Shown one piece after another: positions 1-7,675 of a DNA stretch of 64,000 nucleotides. Source of the stretch: Bacteroidota bacterium (lineage in GTDB: Bacteria; Bacteroidota; Bacteroidia; Sphingobacteriales; Sphingobacteriaceae); the NCBI GenBank assembly GCA_013286985.1, contig JABDEQ010000001.1, forward strand, positions 10,178 to 74,177, in the 5' to 3' direction. The notes under the pieces are model-generated. The model saw only the letters and a list, made by a program, of their open reading frames with translations, was not told where the DNA came from and ran no database searches. The translations under genes and the position numbers were made by a program. Numbering within the stretch: position 1 is the first letter of the stretch; each line of letters opens with the position of its first letter.

Positions 1-661
1 GGAAATAATTGTCCTCATTTTGTTCCCTGATACTTTTTTCCAGTTTAATTGAGCCGTTGTTGTAAGCAGCGGCGGTTAATGTCCAGCTGTTAAACTCGGC
101 GTATAATTCTTTAATGTAGATACAGGCTGCCCTTGTTGATTTGCGGATGTTCATCCTTTCATCAAGGCCATGTCCAACTTTAAGGCCGTAGGTACGTGCT
201 GTACCAGCCATAAATTGCCATGGCCCGCGGGCTCCTTTTGATGATGATCCTTCGCCGAAACCCGATTCAACCAGGGGAATATATTTAAAATCATCAGGAA
301 TGCCGTAGGCCTGTAAAATAGGTTCAATAATTGGAAATAGTTTTTCCGCTTTATTCTGAAGAATGTTTGATTGAACGTGTCTGAAGTTGTGTGTTACAAG
401 AGAGCGCTTTAATTTAGCGTTTACAACCTCATCATTAACAGGTATAGGTTCATTTGCAAAGCTGTACACCGCGTCTTCATCTTCGGTGCTGGCTAAAATG
501 AATGCGGGCTTGTAGGCCTGCGCCTGTTTGTGTTTTTTTGCTGATTTTTTTATCCTTGGTACGGCATTTGCACCAGTGATATTAATCAATGAAAAGATAA
601 CCAGCAGCACTATTACGGAGCACGTAATTGGGTGTCGTTTAGTCATTTCTTTTTTATCCAT
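1..661 (-). CDS. Lytic transglycosylase, MltD/SLT type (3' end outside window)
   Basis: Only the N-terminal ~220 residues are in the window; the reading frame runs off position 1. The reverse strand begins MDKKEMTKRH, followed by a hydrophobic signal segment (about residues 12-30). The Lys-rich stretch after it leads into an SLT-type catalytic domain: the motif VESGF, carrying the expected catalytic Glu, then GARGPWQFMAGTARTYGL and AAYNNG. In this family the Glu cleaves the glycan strand of peptidoglycan in the periplasm. A second in-frame ATG at 646 (MTKRH) is equally plausible as the start. A promoter box lies about 30 bases upstream. The missing C-terminus, where LysM domains are usual in MltD, cannot be judged. 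Confidence 0.85.
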   Translation of the reverse strand, partial: MDKKEMTKRHPITCSVIVLLVIFSLINITGANAVPRIKKSAKKHKQAQAYKPAFILASTEDEDAVYSFANEPIPVNDEVVNAKLKRSLVTHNFRHVQSNILQNKAEKLFPIIEPILQAYGIPDDFKYIPLVESGFGEGSSSKGARGPWQFMAGTARTYGLKVGHGLDERMNIRKSTRAACIYIKELYAEFNSWTLTAAAYNNGSIKLEKSIREQNEDNYF

Positions 662-689
662 ATAGTATACATTTTGGTAGAATGCGCTG

Positions 690-721
690 CAAAGGTACGT
701 TACACAAAGCAGATTATCAAA
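690..721 (-). promoter_or_regulatory. Bacteroidota-type promoter for the lytic transglycosylase
   Basis: On the minus strand a TACCTTTG box (690-697) matches the -7 consensus TAnnTTTG, and a TTG (718-720) lies 20 bases upstream at the -33 position. The predicted transcript would start near 685, leaving a leader of about 20-40 bases depending on which ATG is used. Confidence 0.6.
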
Positions 722-815
722 CACTTAGCATTTTACAACGTTTGAAAACTATAGTTTTGGGTTCAAAAACTTGCTTTAAAAGCGCTAAACGGACATTTTG
801 AACCGCTAAAAAAAA

Positions 816-847
816 TTGCAATTGTCTTCAAAAAATCCGTAACTTTG
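816..847 (+). promoter_or_regulatory. Promoter of the pseudouridine synthase gene
   Basis: TAACTTTG at 840-847 matches the TAnnTTTG -7 box, and a TTG at 816-818 sits 21 bases upstream. This excludes the TTG at 845 as a translation start and favours the ATG at 884. Confidence 0.6.
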
Positions 848-883
848 ACCCCTACACGCTGCGAAAGCGCTAAATTAAAAAGT

Positions 884-2320
884 ATGGCATTTAACAGACC
901 AGGTACCGGAAAGGGCAATCAATCCGGAAGATCATCAAGCAGGACATCAAAGTCCGGTGACAGGCCAAAAAGAACTTCAGATACAGATCGTACTGAAAAC
1001 AATTCATCAAAAAAATATAGCAATGACCGCCCCACTGAAAGACGTTCGTCTTCAGCATCGGCTGGTAAACCCTATCAAAAACGCGAAACAGGTGATAAAC
1101 CGGCAAGCAGTTTTAGCGGCAGCGGTAGCAACGAAAGGCGTTCACCACGCAGCAAGCCTTATTCGGGCAGACCTGCTGACGCGACTGACAGGCCGAAAAG
1201 AAGTTTTGGCGGCGATTCAACGGGCGACAAAAAACCATTTGCGTCGCGCAACAAACCATACAGTGGCAGACTAGCTGATAGTGATGATCGTCCGAAAAGA
1301 AGTTTTGGCGGCGAATCATCTGGCGGTGATAAAAAACCTTTTCAATCACGCGGTAAATCAACCGGTTCATTTAATGCCGGCGACAAGCCCAAAAGAAGTT
1401 TCTCAAGTGATCGCCCCGGCGATAAAAAATTTGCAGGCAAACCAGCAAGCGGTGGATTTAAAAAGCCTTATGGCGATAAACCTGCCGATAGCGACAGGCC
1501 GCAACGCTCAAGAGCCAAGTACGATAAAATAACCCCTGATCTGGATGCGCCTGTAAAAACATTACGTGGCCGTAAAAAAGGCCCTGAACCTAAAGCTAAA
1601 GATACAGGCTTGATCCGCCTGAACCGTTATATTTCAAATGCAGGTATCTGCTCGCGCCGCAAGGCTGATGAGCTGATCATTGCAGGAGTAGTTGCTGTTA
1701 ATGGTGTGGTAATTTCTGAGCTGGGCCATAAAGTTGACCCAATGAAGGATGAAATCCGTTACAATGGCGAAACACTGAAACGCGAAAAAATGGTTTATGT
1801 ATTGTTAAATAAACCTAAAGACTATATTACTACTACCGAAGATCCGCAGGAACGCCGTACCGTGATGCACCTGGTTGAAAAAGCCAGTCGCGAACGTATT
1901 TATCCAATTGGCCGCCTGGATCGTAACACAACCGGTTTGTTATTAATGACCAATGATGGTGATTTAGCCGATAAACTATCCCATCCACGCAATAACATTG
2001 TTAAACTATACCAGGTTGAGCTAAACAAAAGCTTAACCCAGGGCGATTTAAACAAAATCTCTTTTGGTTTAGAGCTGGAAGATGGCTTAATTAAACCCGA
2101 TTCTATATCATATGTTGCCGGTGGCTCGAAAAGAGAAATTGGTATACAGATCCACAGCGGTAAAAACCGTATTGTGCGCCGTATATTTGAACATCTGGGC
2201 TATGAGGTGGTGAAGCTGGACAGGGCGGTATATGCCAACCTGACCAAAAAAGATCTTCCGCGTGGCCGCTGGAGATATTTAGAAGAAAGCGAAGTAGTGC
2301 AATTAAAGCACCTGATATAA
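884..2320 (+). CDS. rRNA pseudouridine synthase, RsuA/RluB family, with long basic N-terminal tail
   Basis: The C-terminal ~240 residues are a standard RsuA/RluB-type enzyme that isomerises uridine in rRNA. An S4 RNA-binding domain (LNRYISNAGICSRRKADELI) is followed by the catalytic domain, with the motif GRLDRNTTGLLL carrying the family's catalytic Asp. The first ~220 residues are a low-complexity Lys/Arg/Ser/Gly/Asp tail with a repeating unit of the kind KPYSGR..DRPKRSFGG..DKKPF. Such basic tails are common in Bacteroidota RluB-like proteins and probably bind RNA. I chose ATG 884 because the upstream frame runs into the promoter. The subfamily (RluB or RsuA, 23S or 16S target) is not resolved. 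A strong terminator follows the stop. Confidence 0.92.
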   Translation: MAFNRPGTGKGNQSGRSSSRTSKSGDRPKRTSDTDRTENNSSKKYSNDRPTERRSSSASAGKPYQKRETGDKPASSFSGSGSNERRSPRSKPYSGRPADATDRPKRSFGGDSTGDKKPFASRNKPYSGRLADSDDRPKRSFGGESSGGDKKPFQSRGKSTGSFNAGDKPKRSFSSDRPGDKKFAGKPASGGFKKPYGDKPADSDRPQRSRAKYDKITPDLDAPVKTLRGRKKGPEPKAKDTGLIRLNRYISNAGICSRRKADELIIAGVVAVNGVVISELGHKVDPMKDEIRYNGETLKREKMVYVLLNKPKDYITTTEDPQERRTVMHLVEKASRERIYPIGRLDRNTTGLLLMTNDGDLADKLSHPRNNIVKLYQVELNKSLTQGDLNKISFGLELEDGLIKPDSISYVAGGSKREIGIQIHSGKNRIVRRIFEHLGYEVVKLDRAVYANLTKKDLPRGRWRYLEESEVVQLKHLI

Positions 2321-2333
2321 AATACTATAAAGC

Positions 2334-2368
2334 AGAAAGCCCCGGCAAAACCGGGGCTTTCTCTTTTT
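2334..2368. terminator. Rho-independent terminator between convergent genes
   Basis: A perfect 12-bp stem (2334-2345 with 2351-2362) with a 5-base loop is followed by a T-rich run on the plus strand. The reverse strand also continues T-rich, so it can end both the pseudouridine synthase transcript and the convergent deoxyhypusine-synthase-family transcript. Confidence 0.85.
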
Positions 2369-2384
2369 ATAAGCTGTATTATTT

Positions 2385-3365
2385 TTATTGTCCCAATATC
2401 CAGGCGAAAATCAATGGTGCTACAATGGTAGCATCACTTTCTACAATGAACTTAGGGGTATGGATGTCCAGTTTACCCCAGGTAATTTTTTCGTTTGGCA
2501 CAGCACCAGAGTATGATCCGTAAGAAGTGGTTGAATCTGATATCTGGCAGAAATAGCTCCAGAAAGGAATCTCAGGCATTTCCATATCCTGATATAACAT
2601 CGGCACCACGCAAATTGGAAAATCGCCGGCAATACCACCGCCAATCTGGAAAAATCCTATTCCCTTGCCCGATGAGTTTTTAACATACCAATCGGCCAGC
2701 CAGGCCATGTATTCAATACCACTTTTCATGGTAGTAGCTTTAATTTCATTTTTTATTACATATGATGCAAAGATGTTGCCCATAGTGCTGTCTTCCCATC
2801 CGGGTACAACAATAGGCAAATTTCTTTCGGCAGCGGCCAGCATCCATGAGTTTTTAGGATCAATTTCATAGTATTGCTCCAACTCGCCGCTCAGCAATAT
2901 TTTGTACATAAATTCATGCGGAAAAAAGCGCTCGCCACTGGTATCGGCATCTTTCCAAATTTTATAAATATGTTTCTGCAAACGGCGAAATGCTTCTTCT
3001 TCGGGGATGCAAGTATCGGTAACACGGTTGTAATGATTCTCCAACAAATCCCACTCATCCTGCGGACTTAAATCACGATAGTGTGGTACGCGCTTGTAGT
3101 GCGAGTGAGCAACCAGGTTCATGATATCTTCTTCCAAATTGGCACCTGTACACGATATGATATCAATTTTACCCTGGCGAATCATTTCGGCTAATGATAT
3201 ACCCAGCTCGGCGGTGCTCATGGCACCAGCTAAAGTAACCATCATTTTTCCACCTTCTAAAAGATGTGTTTCATATCCTTTGGCGGCATCAACTAATGCT
3301 GCGGCGTTAAAATGCAGGTAATTTCTCTCAATAAACTGCGATATGGGTCCCTTTGTAGTGCTCAT
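2385..3365 (-). CDS. Deoxyhypusine synthase family protein
   Basis: A 326-aa protein of the deoxyhypusine synthase fold (PF01916), recognisable from GGKMMVTLAGAMSTAELG near residue 38, SCTGANLEEDIMNLVAHSHY near 92 and GGGIAGDFPICVVPMLYQDM near 243. In eukaryotes and archaea the family transfers the aminobutyl group of spermidine to a Lys of eIF5A, using NAD. Bacteria have no eIF5A, and bacterial members are thought to act in polyamine metabolism, for example homospermidine-type synthesis. The true substrate here is unknown. It is a single-gene unit with its own -7 box (3387-3394), convergent with the preceding gene. Confidence 0.88.
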   Translation of the reverse strand: MSTTKGPISQFIERNYLHFNAAALVDAAKGYETHLLEGGKMMVTLAGAMSTAELGISLAEMIRQGKIDIISCTGANLEEDIMNLVAHSHYKRVPHYRDLSPQDEWDLLENHYNRVTDTCIPEEEAFRRLQKHIYKIWKDADTSGERFFPHEFMYKILLSGELEQYYEIDPKNSWMLAAAERNLPIVVPGWEDSTMGNIFASYVIKNEIKATTMKSGIEYMAWLADWYVKNSSGKGIGFFQIGGGIAGDFPICVVPMLYQDMEMPEIPFWSYFCQISDSTTSYGSYSGAVPNEKITWGKLDIHTPKFIVESDATIVAPLIFAWILGQ

Positions 3366-3386
3366 AACTGATCAAAAATATTTGCG

Positions 3387-3394
3387 CAAAAGTA
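3387..3394 (-). promoter_or_regulatory. -7 box for the deoxyhypusine-synthase-family gene
   Basis: The minus strand reads TACTTTTG, a match to TAnnTTTG, 22 bases before the ATG. No convincing -33 TTG is visible. Confidence 0.45.
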
Positions 3395-3455
3395 GCTATT
3401 TTGCGTGAACTGGTGATTTAAAATTCTTAAAGCCTAAAACAAAAACTTAAAAAAG

Positions 3456-3463
3456 TACCTTTG
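3456..3463 (+). promoter_or_regulatory. -7 box for the outer-membrane barrel gene
   Basis: TACCTTTG is an exact TAnnTTTG match. It ends only 11 bases before the chosen ATG at 3475, so the transcript leader would be very short. The TTG at 3466 is too close to the box to be the translation start. Confidence 0.5.
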
Positions 3464-3474
3464 CATTGCTGAAC

Positions 3475-4611
3475 ATGAAGAAACTTTTTACCCTGACAAT
3501 TGCTTTGGTCTGTTTTCAATCAGCTTTTGCACAACTAAATTTTCTGCCAAAATTCATCAGAAAGATGTATTTCAATAAGGATACCAGCAGAAAATCCAGT
3601 TTTTTAATAGTACCAGCCTTAAGTTCATCGCCCGAAACCGGCCTTGAATTTGGAGGCGCGGCCATACTCTCCTTCTATTCTGATACTATACACCGCGATA
3701 CAAGAGTATCCAGTTTATTTGGATATGCTACTATCACTACCAAGGGCCAGGCAAAACTCAGTCTTAATACCAGTTACTGGACTCCGCAAAACAAATGGCA
3801 CTATACGTCAAGCGTAAGCTATTACAATTATCCCTTTGATTTTTATGGCATAGGTAATAATACCAGGTTATCCAGTCTTGACCCGGTTGAGGAAAGGCGT
3901 TACAAATTTTCTATCGGGGGCGAAAGACTTTTTGGCGATCGTTTTTATTTGGGTTATGTAGCCGGTGCCGTAAAGTACTATTATAAATATCAACCCGATC
4001 CAAATGCTACCATTAACTCGCCCCAGGTTGAGGACAGACATGGCGGCGATATTATTTATATAGGCCCCAGCTTTACTTACGATACACGTAATAACAATAC
4101 CTATACCACCCGTGGTATGATTATAAGCACTTACTATAACTTAATGCAGGGTATTTATTATAATAGCTTTTACCAGGGTGGCTTTTTTAATATAGAATAC
4201 TCGCAGTTTTTTTTATTGGCAGGGCCTCTTGTTTTGGGCGTGGATATACAGGAACAGAGCCTTACGGGAGGGCAATCGCCATTTTACCTGATGCCGCAAA
4301 TGGGAAGCGACGAAATGATGCGTGGTTATTACCAGGGCCGCTACCGCGACAGGAACTTTATAGCCGGCCAAACAGAACTGCGCTACCGCATTGATAAACG
4401 CTGGGGCCTTGCAGCATTTGCCGGCACAGGCGAAGTTTTTCATACCACATTTAGCACTGAGCAGCTAAAGCCAAACTATGGCGGTGGTGTCCGCTACTTT
4501 TTCGACGTTCAAAAAGGACTTGCCATAAGACTTGATTACGGTGTGGGTCAAAAACCAGCGGGCGAACCGCGTCAGAGTGGATTTTATATTGCACTGGGTC
4601 AATCATTTTAA
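3475..4611 (+). CDS. BamA/TamA-type outer membrane beta-barrel protein
   Basis: The signal peptide MKKLFTLTIALVCFQSAFAQ leads into an aromatic-rich, beta-alternating sequence of about 355 residues. The late segment GSDEMMRGYYQGRYRD followed by FIAGQTELRYRI matches the conserved RGY/GRYRD region of the Omp85 surface-antigen barrel (PF01103). The protein ends in a typical barrel C-terminus (ALGQSF). No POTRA domains precede the barrel, so this is a barrel-only relative rather than BamA itself. Its role, whether transport, assembly or lipid handling, cannot be read from the sequence. It stands alone on the plus strand. Confidence 0.8.
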   Translation: MKKLFTLTIALVCFQSAFAQLNFLPKFIRKMYFNKDTSRKSSFLIVPALSSSPETGLEFGGAAILSFYSDTIHRDTRVSSLFGYATITTKGQAKLSLNTSYWTPQNKWHYTSSVSYYNYPFDFYGIGNNTRLSSLDPVEERRYKFSIGGERLFGDRFYLGYVAGAVKYYYKYQPDPNATINSPQVEDRHGGDIIYIGPSFTYDTRNNNTYTTRGMIISTYYNLMQGIYYNSFYQGGFFNIEYSQFFLLAGPLVLGVDIQEQSLTGGQSPFYLMPQMGSDEMMRGYYQGRYRDRNFIAGQTELRYRIDKRWGLAAFAGTGEVFHTTFSTEQLKPNYGGGVRYFFDVQKGLAIRLDYGVGQKPAGEPRQSGFYIALGQSF

Positions 4612-4810
4612 AAAGAGGTTAACGCCCATAACACCTTTGTGTAATAAAGCCCGTTTACGCTTTACTTAAGGCTGCCATATCAATGCTTTTAAGTACATTT
4701 ACCAAACGCATTGCCATAATGGCATAATAAACAGGCAATTGTAACATCGGTATGCGTTTTGTAATCTTATCATTAAAGTTGCACACATCTTAAATCTAAA
4801 AGAATTTAAC

Positions 4811-5389
4811 ATGAAAAATTTATTAATAGCATTAGGTGTTATTGTATTCATTTGCCTTATAGGCGGATGTAGCTATAACGGCATGGTATCAAAAGACGAA
4901 AACGTGAAGGCCAAATGGGGTGCGGTTGAATCACAGTACCAGCGCCGCAGCGATCTGATCCCTAATTTGGTTGCTACGGTAAAAGGCGCAGCCAACTTTG
5001 AAAAAAGCACATTGATTGCAGTTACTGACGCCCGCGCCCGGGCTACCTCTATCCAGGTTGACCCTACTAAGCTCGATCCGGCTACTATACAAAAATACCA
5101 GGCGGCCCAGGGGCAATTGGGTACCGCTTTGGGAAGACTATTGGTAGCTTCTGAACGCTACCCGGAGTTGCAGTCAAACAGCAATTTCACCGGTCTGCAA
5201 GCATCCATTGAAGGTACCGAAAACCGCATTAACGTAGCCCGGCTGGATTATAATGCTGCTGTACAGGAATACAATACTTCTATCCGTTCGTTCCCGGCGG
5301 TTATAACTGCCAGGTTATTCGGCTTTAATGAAAAAGGTAGCTTTGAGGCAGAAGCCGGTGCAGACAAGGCACCTAAAGTTGCATTTTAA
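4811..5389 (+). CDS. lemA: LemA family protein
   Basis: A 192-aa LemA-fold protein. An N-terminal hydrophobic segment (about residues 3-20) ends in IGGC, so it may be lipidated at Cys20 instead of, or as well as, being membrane-anchored. The family signature follows: DENVKAKWGAVESQYQRR, then DLIPNLVATVKG. The rest is predicted helical bundle with NRINVARLDYNAAVQEYN near the end. LemA proteins are of poorly known function. They are recurrently encoded beside TPM-domain genes, as here, which suggests an envelope complex (inference). Confidence 0.93.
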   Translation: MKNLLIALGVIVFICLIGGCSYNGMVSKDENVKAKWGAVESQYQRRSDLIPNLVATVKGAANFEKSTLIAVTDARARATSIQVDPTKLDPATIQKYQAAQGQLGTALGRLLVASERYPELQSNSNFTGLQASIEGTENRINVARLDYNAAVQEYNTSIRSFPAVITARLFGFNEKGSFEAEAGADKAPKVAF

Positions 5390-5436
5390 ACATTGATTTC
5401 ACTGATGGAAAATGATGACACCGATTTACAAAGCAC

Positions 5437-5509
5437 ATCAGTGAAATCAACATCAATCGGTGAAATCATCGTAACAATCAGTGCAATCAACATCAATCGG
5501 TGAAATCAT
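5437..5509. repeat. Two-copy direct repeat, 40-bp period
   Basis: A 33-bp unit at 5437-5469 recurs at 5477-5509 with one difference (GTGAAATCA against GTGCAATCA). It fills the gap between lemA and the first TPM gene. It may be an intergenic repeat or a binding array; no gene is present here. Confidence 0.7.
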
Positions 5510-5535
5510 AATAATAAGTGTAATCACAAAAAAAT

Positions 5536-5970
5536 ATGGCACTATTTACCACAGAGGAACAGCAGCGCATCCGCACCGCTATTGAGGACGCCGAAAGGCA
5601 TACATCGGGGCAGATACGGGTATGTATCGAAAAAAAATGCTCCGAAGATGTTTTGGGCCGGGCTGCTAAATATTTCCGCCAGTTAAATATGCATAAAACC
5701 AAGTTGCGTAATGGTGTGCTGATTTATGTGGCCACTGTTGATCGCAAGTTTGCCATTATTGGCGATGCCGGTATTAACAAAGCAGTGCCCGATGGCTTTT
5801 GGGATGATGCGAAAGAGGATATGCTGCAGCATTTTAAATATGGTAACATTATAGAGGGCATCGTTACCGGTTTAGGCATTGCCGGCGAACATCTGCAAAA
5901 ATATTTCCCACATCAAACCAATGGCACTAATGAACTTTCGGACGATATTGCCTTTATGGATGGCGATTAA
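5536..5970 (+). CDS. TPM domain protein, soluble
   Basis: A 144-aa protein that is essentially one TPM domain (TLP18.3/Psb32/MOLO-1 fold, PF04536). It opens with an acidic helix (EEQQRIRTAIEDAERHTSGQ), then IRVCIEK, then GVLIYVATVDRKFAIIGDAGI, the hallmark strand-turn region. No signal peptide or membrane segment is seen, so it is probably cytoplasmic, unlike its neighbour. It sits between lemA and a secreted, Gly-rich TPM gene and is read in the same direction, so the three probably form one unit. The biochemical function is unknown. Confidence 0.85.
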   Translation: MALFTTEEQQRIRTAIEDAERHTSGQIRVCIEKKCSEDVLGRAAKYFRQLNMHKTKLRNGVLIYVATVDRKFAIIGDAGINKAVPDGFWDDAKEDMLQHFKYGNIIEGIVTGLGIAGEHLQKYFPHQTNGTNELSDDIAFMDGD

Positions 5971-5980
5971 ACATATAACC

Positions 5981-6793
5981 ATGTTCAAAAAAACTATTAT
6001 ACTTTCTTTGCTGGTGCTAACCGGTTTTATAACCCGCGCGCAGCAACTGCCACCAAAATCAAATACGCTGGTAACAGATTATACCAACACGCTGTCAGCG
6101 GCTGATGAGCAGCAGCTGGAACAAAAACTGGTTGCTTTTGATGATTCCACTTCCACTCAAATAGCGGTAGTAATTATTAAATCGGTTGGCGAATATGATA
6201 TTGATGATTACGGACAAAAGCTGGGCCGGGCCTGGGGCATTGGGCAGCAGGGAAAAAACAACGGCATTTTGATACTGGTGGCTGCTGCTGATAGAAAAGT
6301 TACCATCCAAACCGGTTATGGCGCCGAAGGCGCAGTGCCCGATGTTATTACACATCAAATTATACAAAACGATATCATACCCCACTTTAAGCAAAATGAT
6401 TATTATGGCGGCCTGAATGCAGCCACTGATGATTTGATGAAATATATGAAGGGCGAATACAAAGCGCCCAACAAGCCGAAACAAAACGCTGCTACAGCCG
6501 ATGACGACAATACAGGAGGTTACATCGCTCTTGGTATTATCGTTCTGGTGATCCTCATTGTTATTTTCAGAAGAGGTGGCGGCGGTGGCGGTCAGATTTA
6601 TGGCGGACGCGGCAGCGCAAGTCCATTTTGGTGGTTTTTGGGCGGCTCTTTATTGGGCGGCGGTAATTGGGGTGGTTTCTCTAACGGCAACGGTAATGGC
6701 GGGTTTGGTGGAGGCGGGGACAGCGGCGGCGGTGGTTTCGGGGGATTTGGCGGGGGTGACTTCGGCGGCGGCGGATCGAGCGGAAGTTGGTAG
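5981..6793 (+). CDS. TPM domain protein, exported and membrane-anchored with Gly-rich tail
   Basis: The signal peptide (MFKKTIILSLLVLTGFITRA) is followed by a TPM domain (LVTDYTNTLSAADEQQLEQ, then STQIAVVIIKSV, then GILILVAAADRKVTIQTGYG). After it come a linker, a transmembrane segment (YIALGIIVLVILIVIF) and a ~70-residue Gly/Phe/Ser tail ending GGGGSSGSW. This is the usual layout of YgcG-like TPM proteins. I chose ATG 5981 because it starts a clean signal peptide; the upstream in-frame codons overlap the preceding gene. It starts 10 bases after that gene's stop, indicating co-transcription. Its partner is likely LemA (inference from context). Confidence 0.88.
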   Translation: MFKKTIILSLLVLTGFITRAQQLPPKSNTLVTDYTNTLSAADEQQLEQKLVAFDDSTSTQIAVVIIKSVGEYDIDDYGQKLGRAWGIGQQGKNNGILILVAAADRKVTIQTGYGAEGAVPDVITHQIIQNDIIPHFKQNDYYGGLNAATDDLMKYMKGEYKAPNKPKQNAATADDDNTGGYIALGIIVLVILIVIFRRGGGGGGQIYGGRGSASPFWWFLGGSLLGGGNWGGFSNGNGNGGFGGGGDSGGGGFGGFGGGDFGGGGSSGSW

Positions 6794-6870
6794 TAGAGGG
6801 TTCATGGGAGATGGACCGTAGTTCATAGCGGGTAGTTCATAGCTCAGGCCAATGGTAGCGAGAGGGTATT

Positions 6871-7070
6871 GGGTAGATTTATCTACTTAGCCTTCAATGC
6901 CGCTTTAACTCTATTTACAACATTCGCTTTGCCACGATTTATTAACCATGAGCTACAAGGAATGGTTAATGCTTTGAAAAAGCAAGCAGTAAGCAGATTT
7001 ATTTACCTGGCCTTCCATTTCATTTTAACTCTATTTACTACATTCGCCTTGCCATGGACTATCAACCATG
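6871..7070. repeat. Imperfect 80-bp direct repeat, 120-bp period
   Basis: Bases 6871-6950 recur at 6991-7070 at roughly 80 percent identity. The flanks contain many overlapping words such as ATGAACTATCAACC and TTCATAGC. An open frame crosses both copies (the peptide motif LTLFTTFALP occurs twice), but it has no good start and I do not regard it as a gene. The remainder of 6794-7109 holds nothing else I recognise. Confidence 0.65.
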
Positions 7071-7109
7071 GCCAATGAACTACCCTCTATGAACTATCAA
7101 CCGTCAACC

Positions 7110-7655
7110 ATGAACCACAAAAATCTGATCTGGAAAAAACTTTCATCTCACTATATCCACAAAGGCCCATGGGCCACCTTGCGAACAGACCGGTGCGAAA
7201 TGCCGAGCGGACACATTGTTGAAGATTACTACGTTTTAGAATATAACAACTGGGTTAATGCCGTTGCTATAACGGAGGATAACAAAATTTTGATGGTGAC
7301 GCAGTACCGTCATGCAGCAGAAATAGTTTCGCTCGAAATTCCGGGTGGTGTGATTGACGATGGTGAATCGCCCGAACAAGCTATTCGCCGTGAGTTACTG
7401 GAAGAAACCGGTTACCAGTTTGACGAGTTTGAATTGCTGTGTACCGTTTATGCTAATCCATCAACCGGAAATAATTATACCACATGCTATTTGGCAAGAG
7501 GAGGCAAAAAGGTACAGGAGCAGCATTTAGATGAACAAGAAGATCTGATTGTGGAAACTTATACCGTTGATGAAGTAAAGCAGTTGCTGGCTCAAAACAA
7601 AATAGCCCAGGCTTTACATTGCACCGGGCTATTTTATGCTTTTATGAAATTGTAG
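7110..7655 (+). CDS. Nudix hydrolase, ADP-ribose pyrophosphatase-like
   Basis: A 181-aa Nudix enzyme. The Nudix box GGVIDDGESPEQAIRRELLE followed by ETGY fits G-x5-E-x7-REuxEExGu and would bind the divalent metals that hydrolyse a nucleoside diphosphate linked to another moiety. The upstream strand VNAVAITEDNKILMVTQYRH and the later AEIVSLEIPGG are typical of the ADP-ribose/NudF branch. ATG 7110 (MNHKNLIWKK) is preferred: the 14 in-frame codons before it are made of intergenic repeat words. Substrate assignment is inference from the branch. Confidence 0.88.
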   Translation: MNHKNLIWKKLSSHYIHKGPWATLRTDRCEMPSGHIVEDYYVLEYNNWVNAVAITEDNKILMVTQYRHAAEIVSLEIPGGVIDDGESPEQAIRRELLEETGYQFDEFELLCTVYANPSTGNNYTTCYLARGGKKVQEQHLDEQEDLIVETYTVDEVKQLLAQNKIAQALHCTGLFYAFMKL

Positions 7656-7675
7656 GGTTAAACAAACCCTTAATT

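Noticed and set aside
845..883. TTG at 845 as start of the pseudouridine synthase
   Set aside because: It lies inside the -7 box TAACTTTG; the ATG at 884 fits a normal leader.
6869..7078. Open frame with a duplicated hydrophobic peptide (LTLFTTFALP twice)
   Set aside because: It starts with TTG, has no promoter or homologue I recognise, and follows a non-coding tandem repeat whose 120-bp period happens to be a multiple of three.
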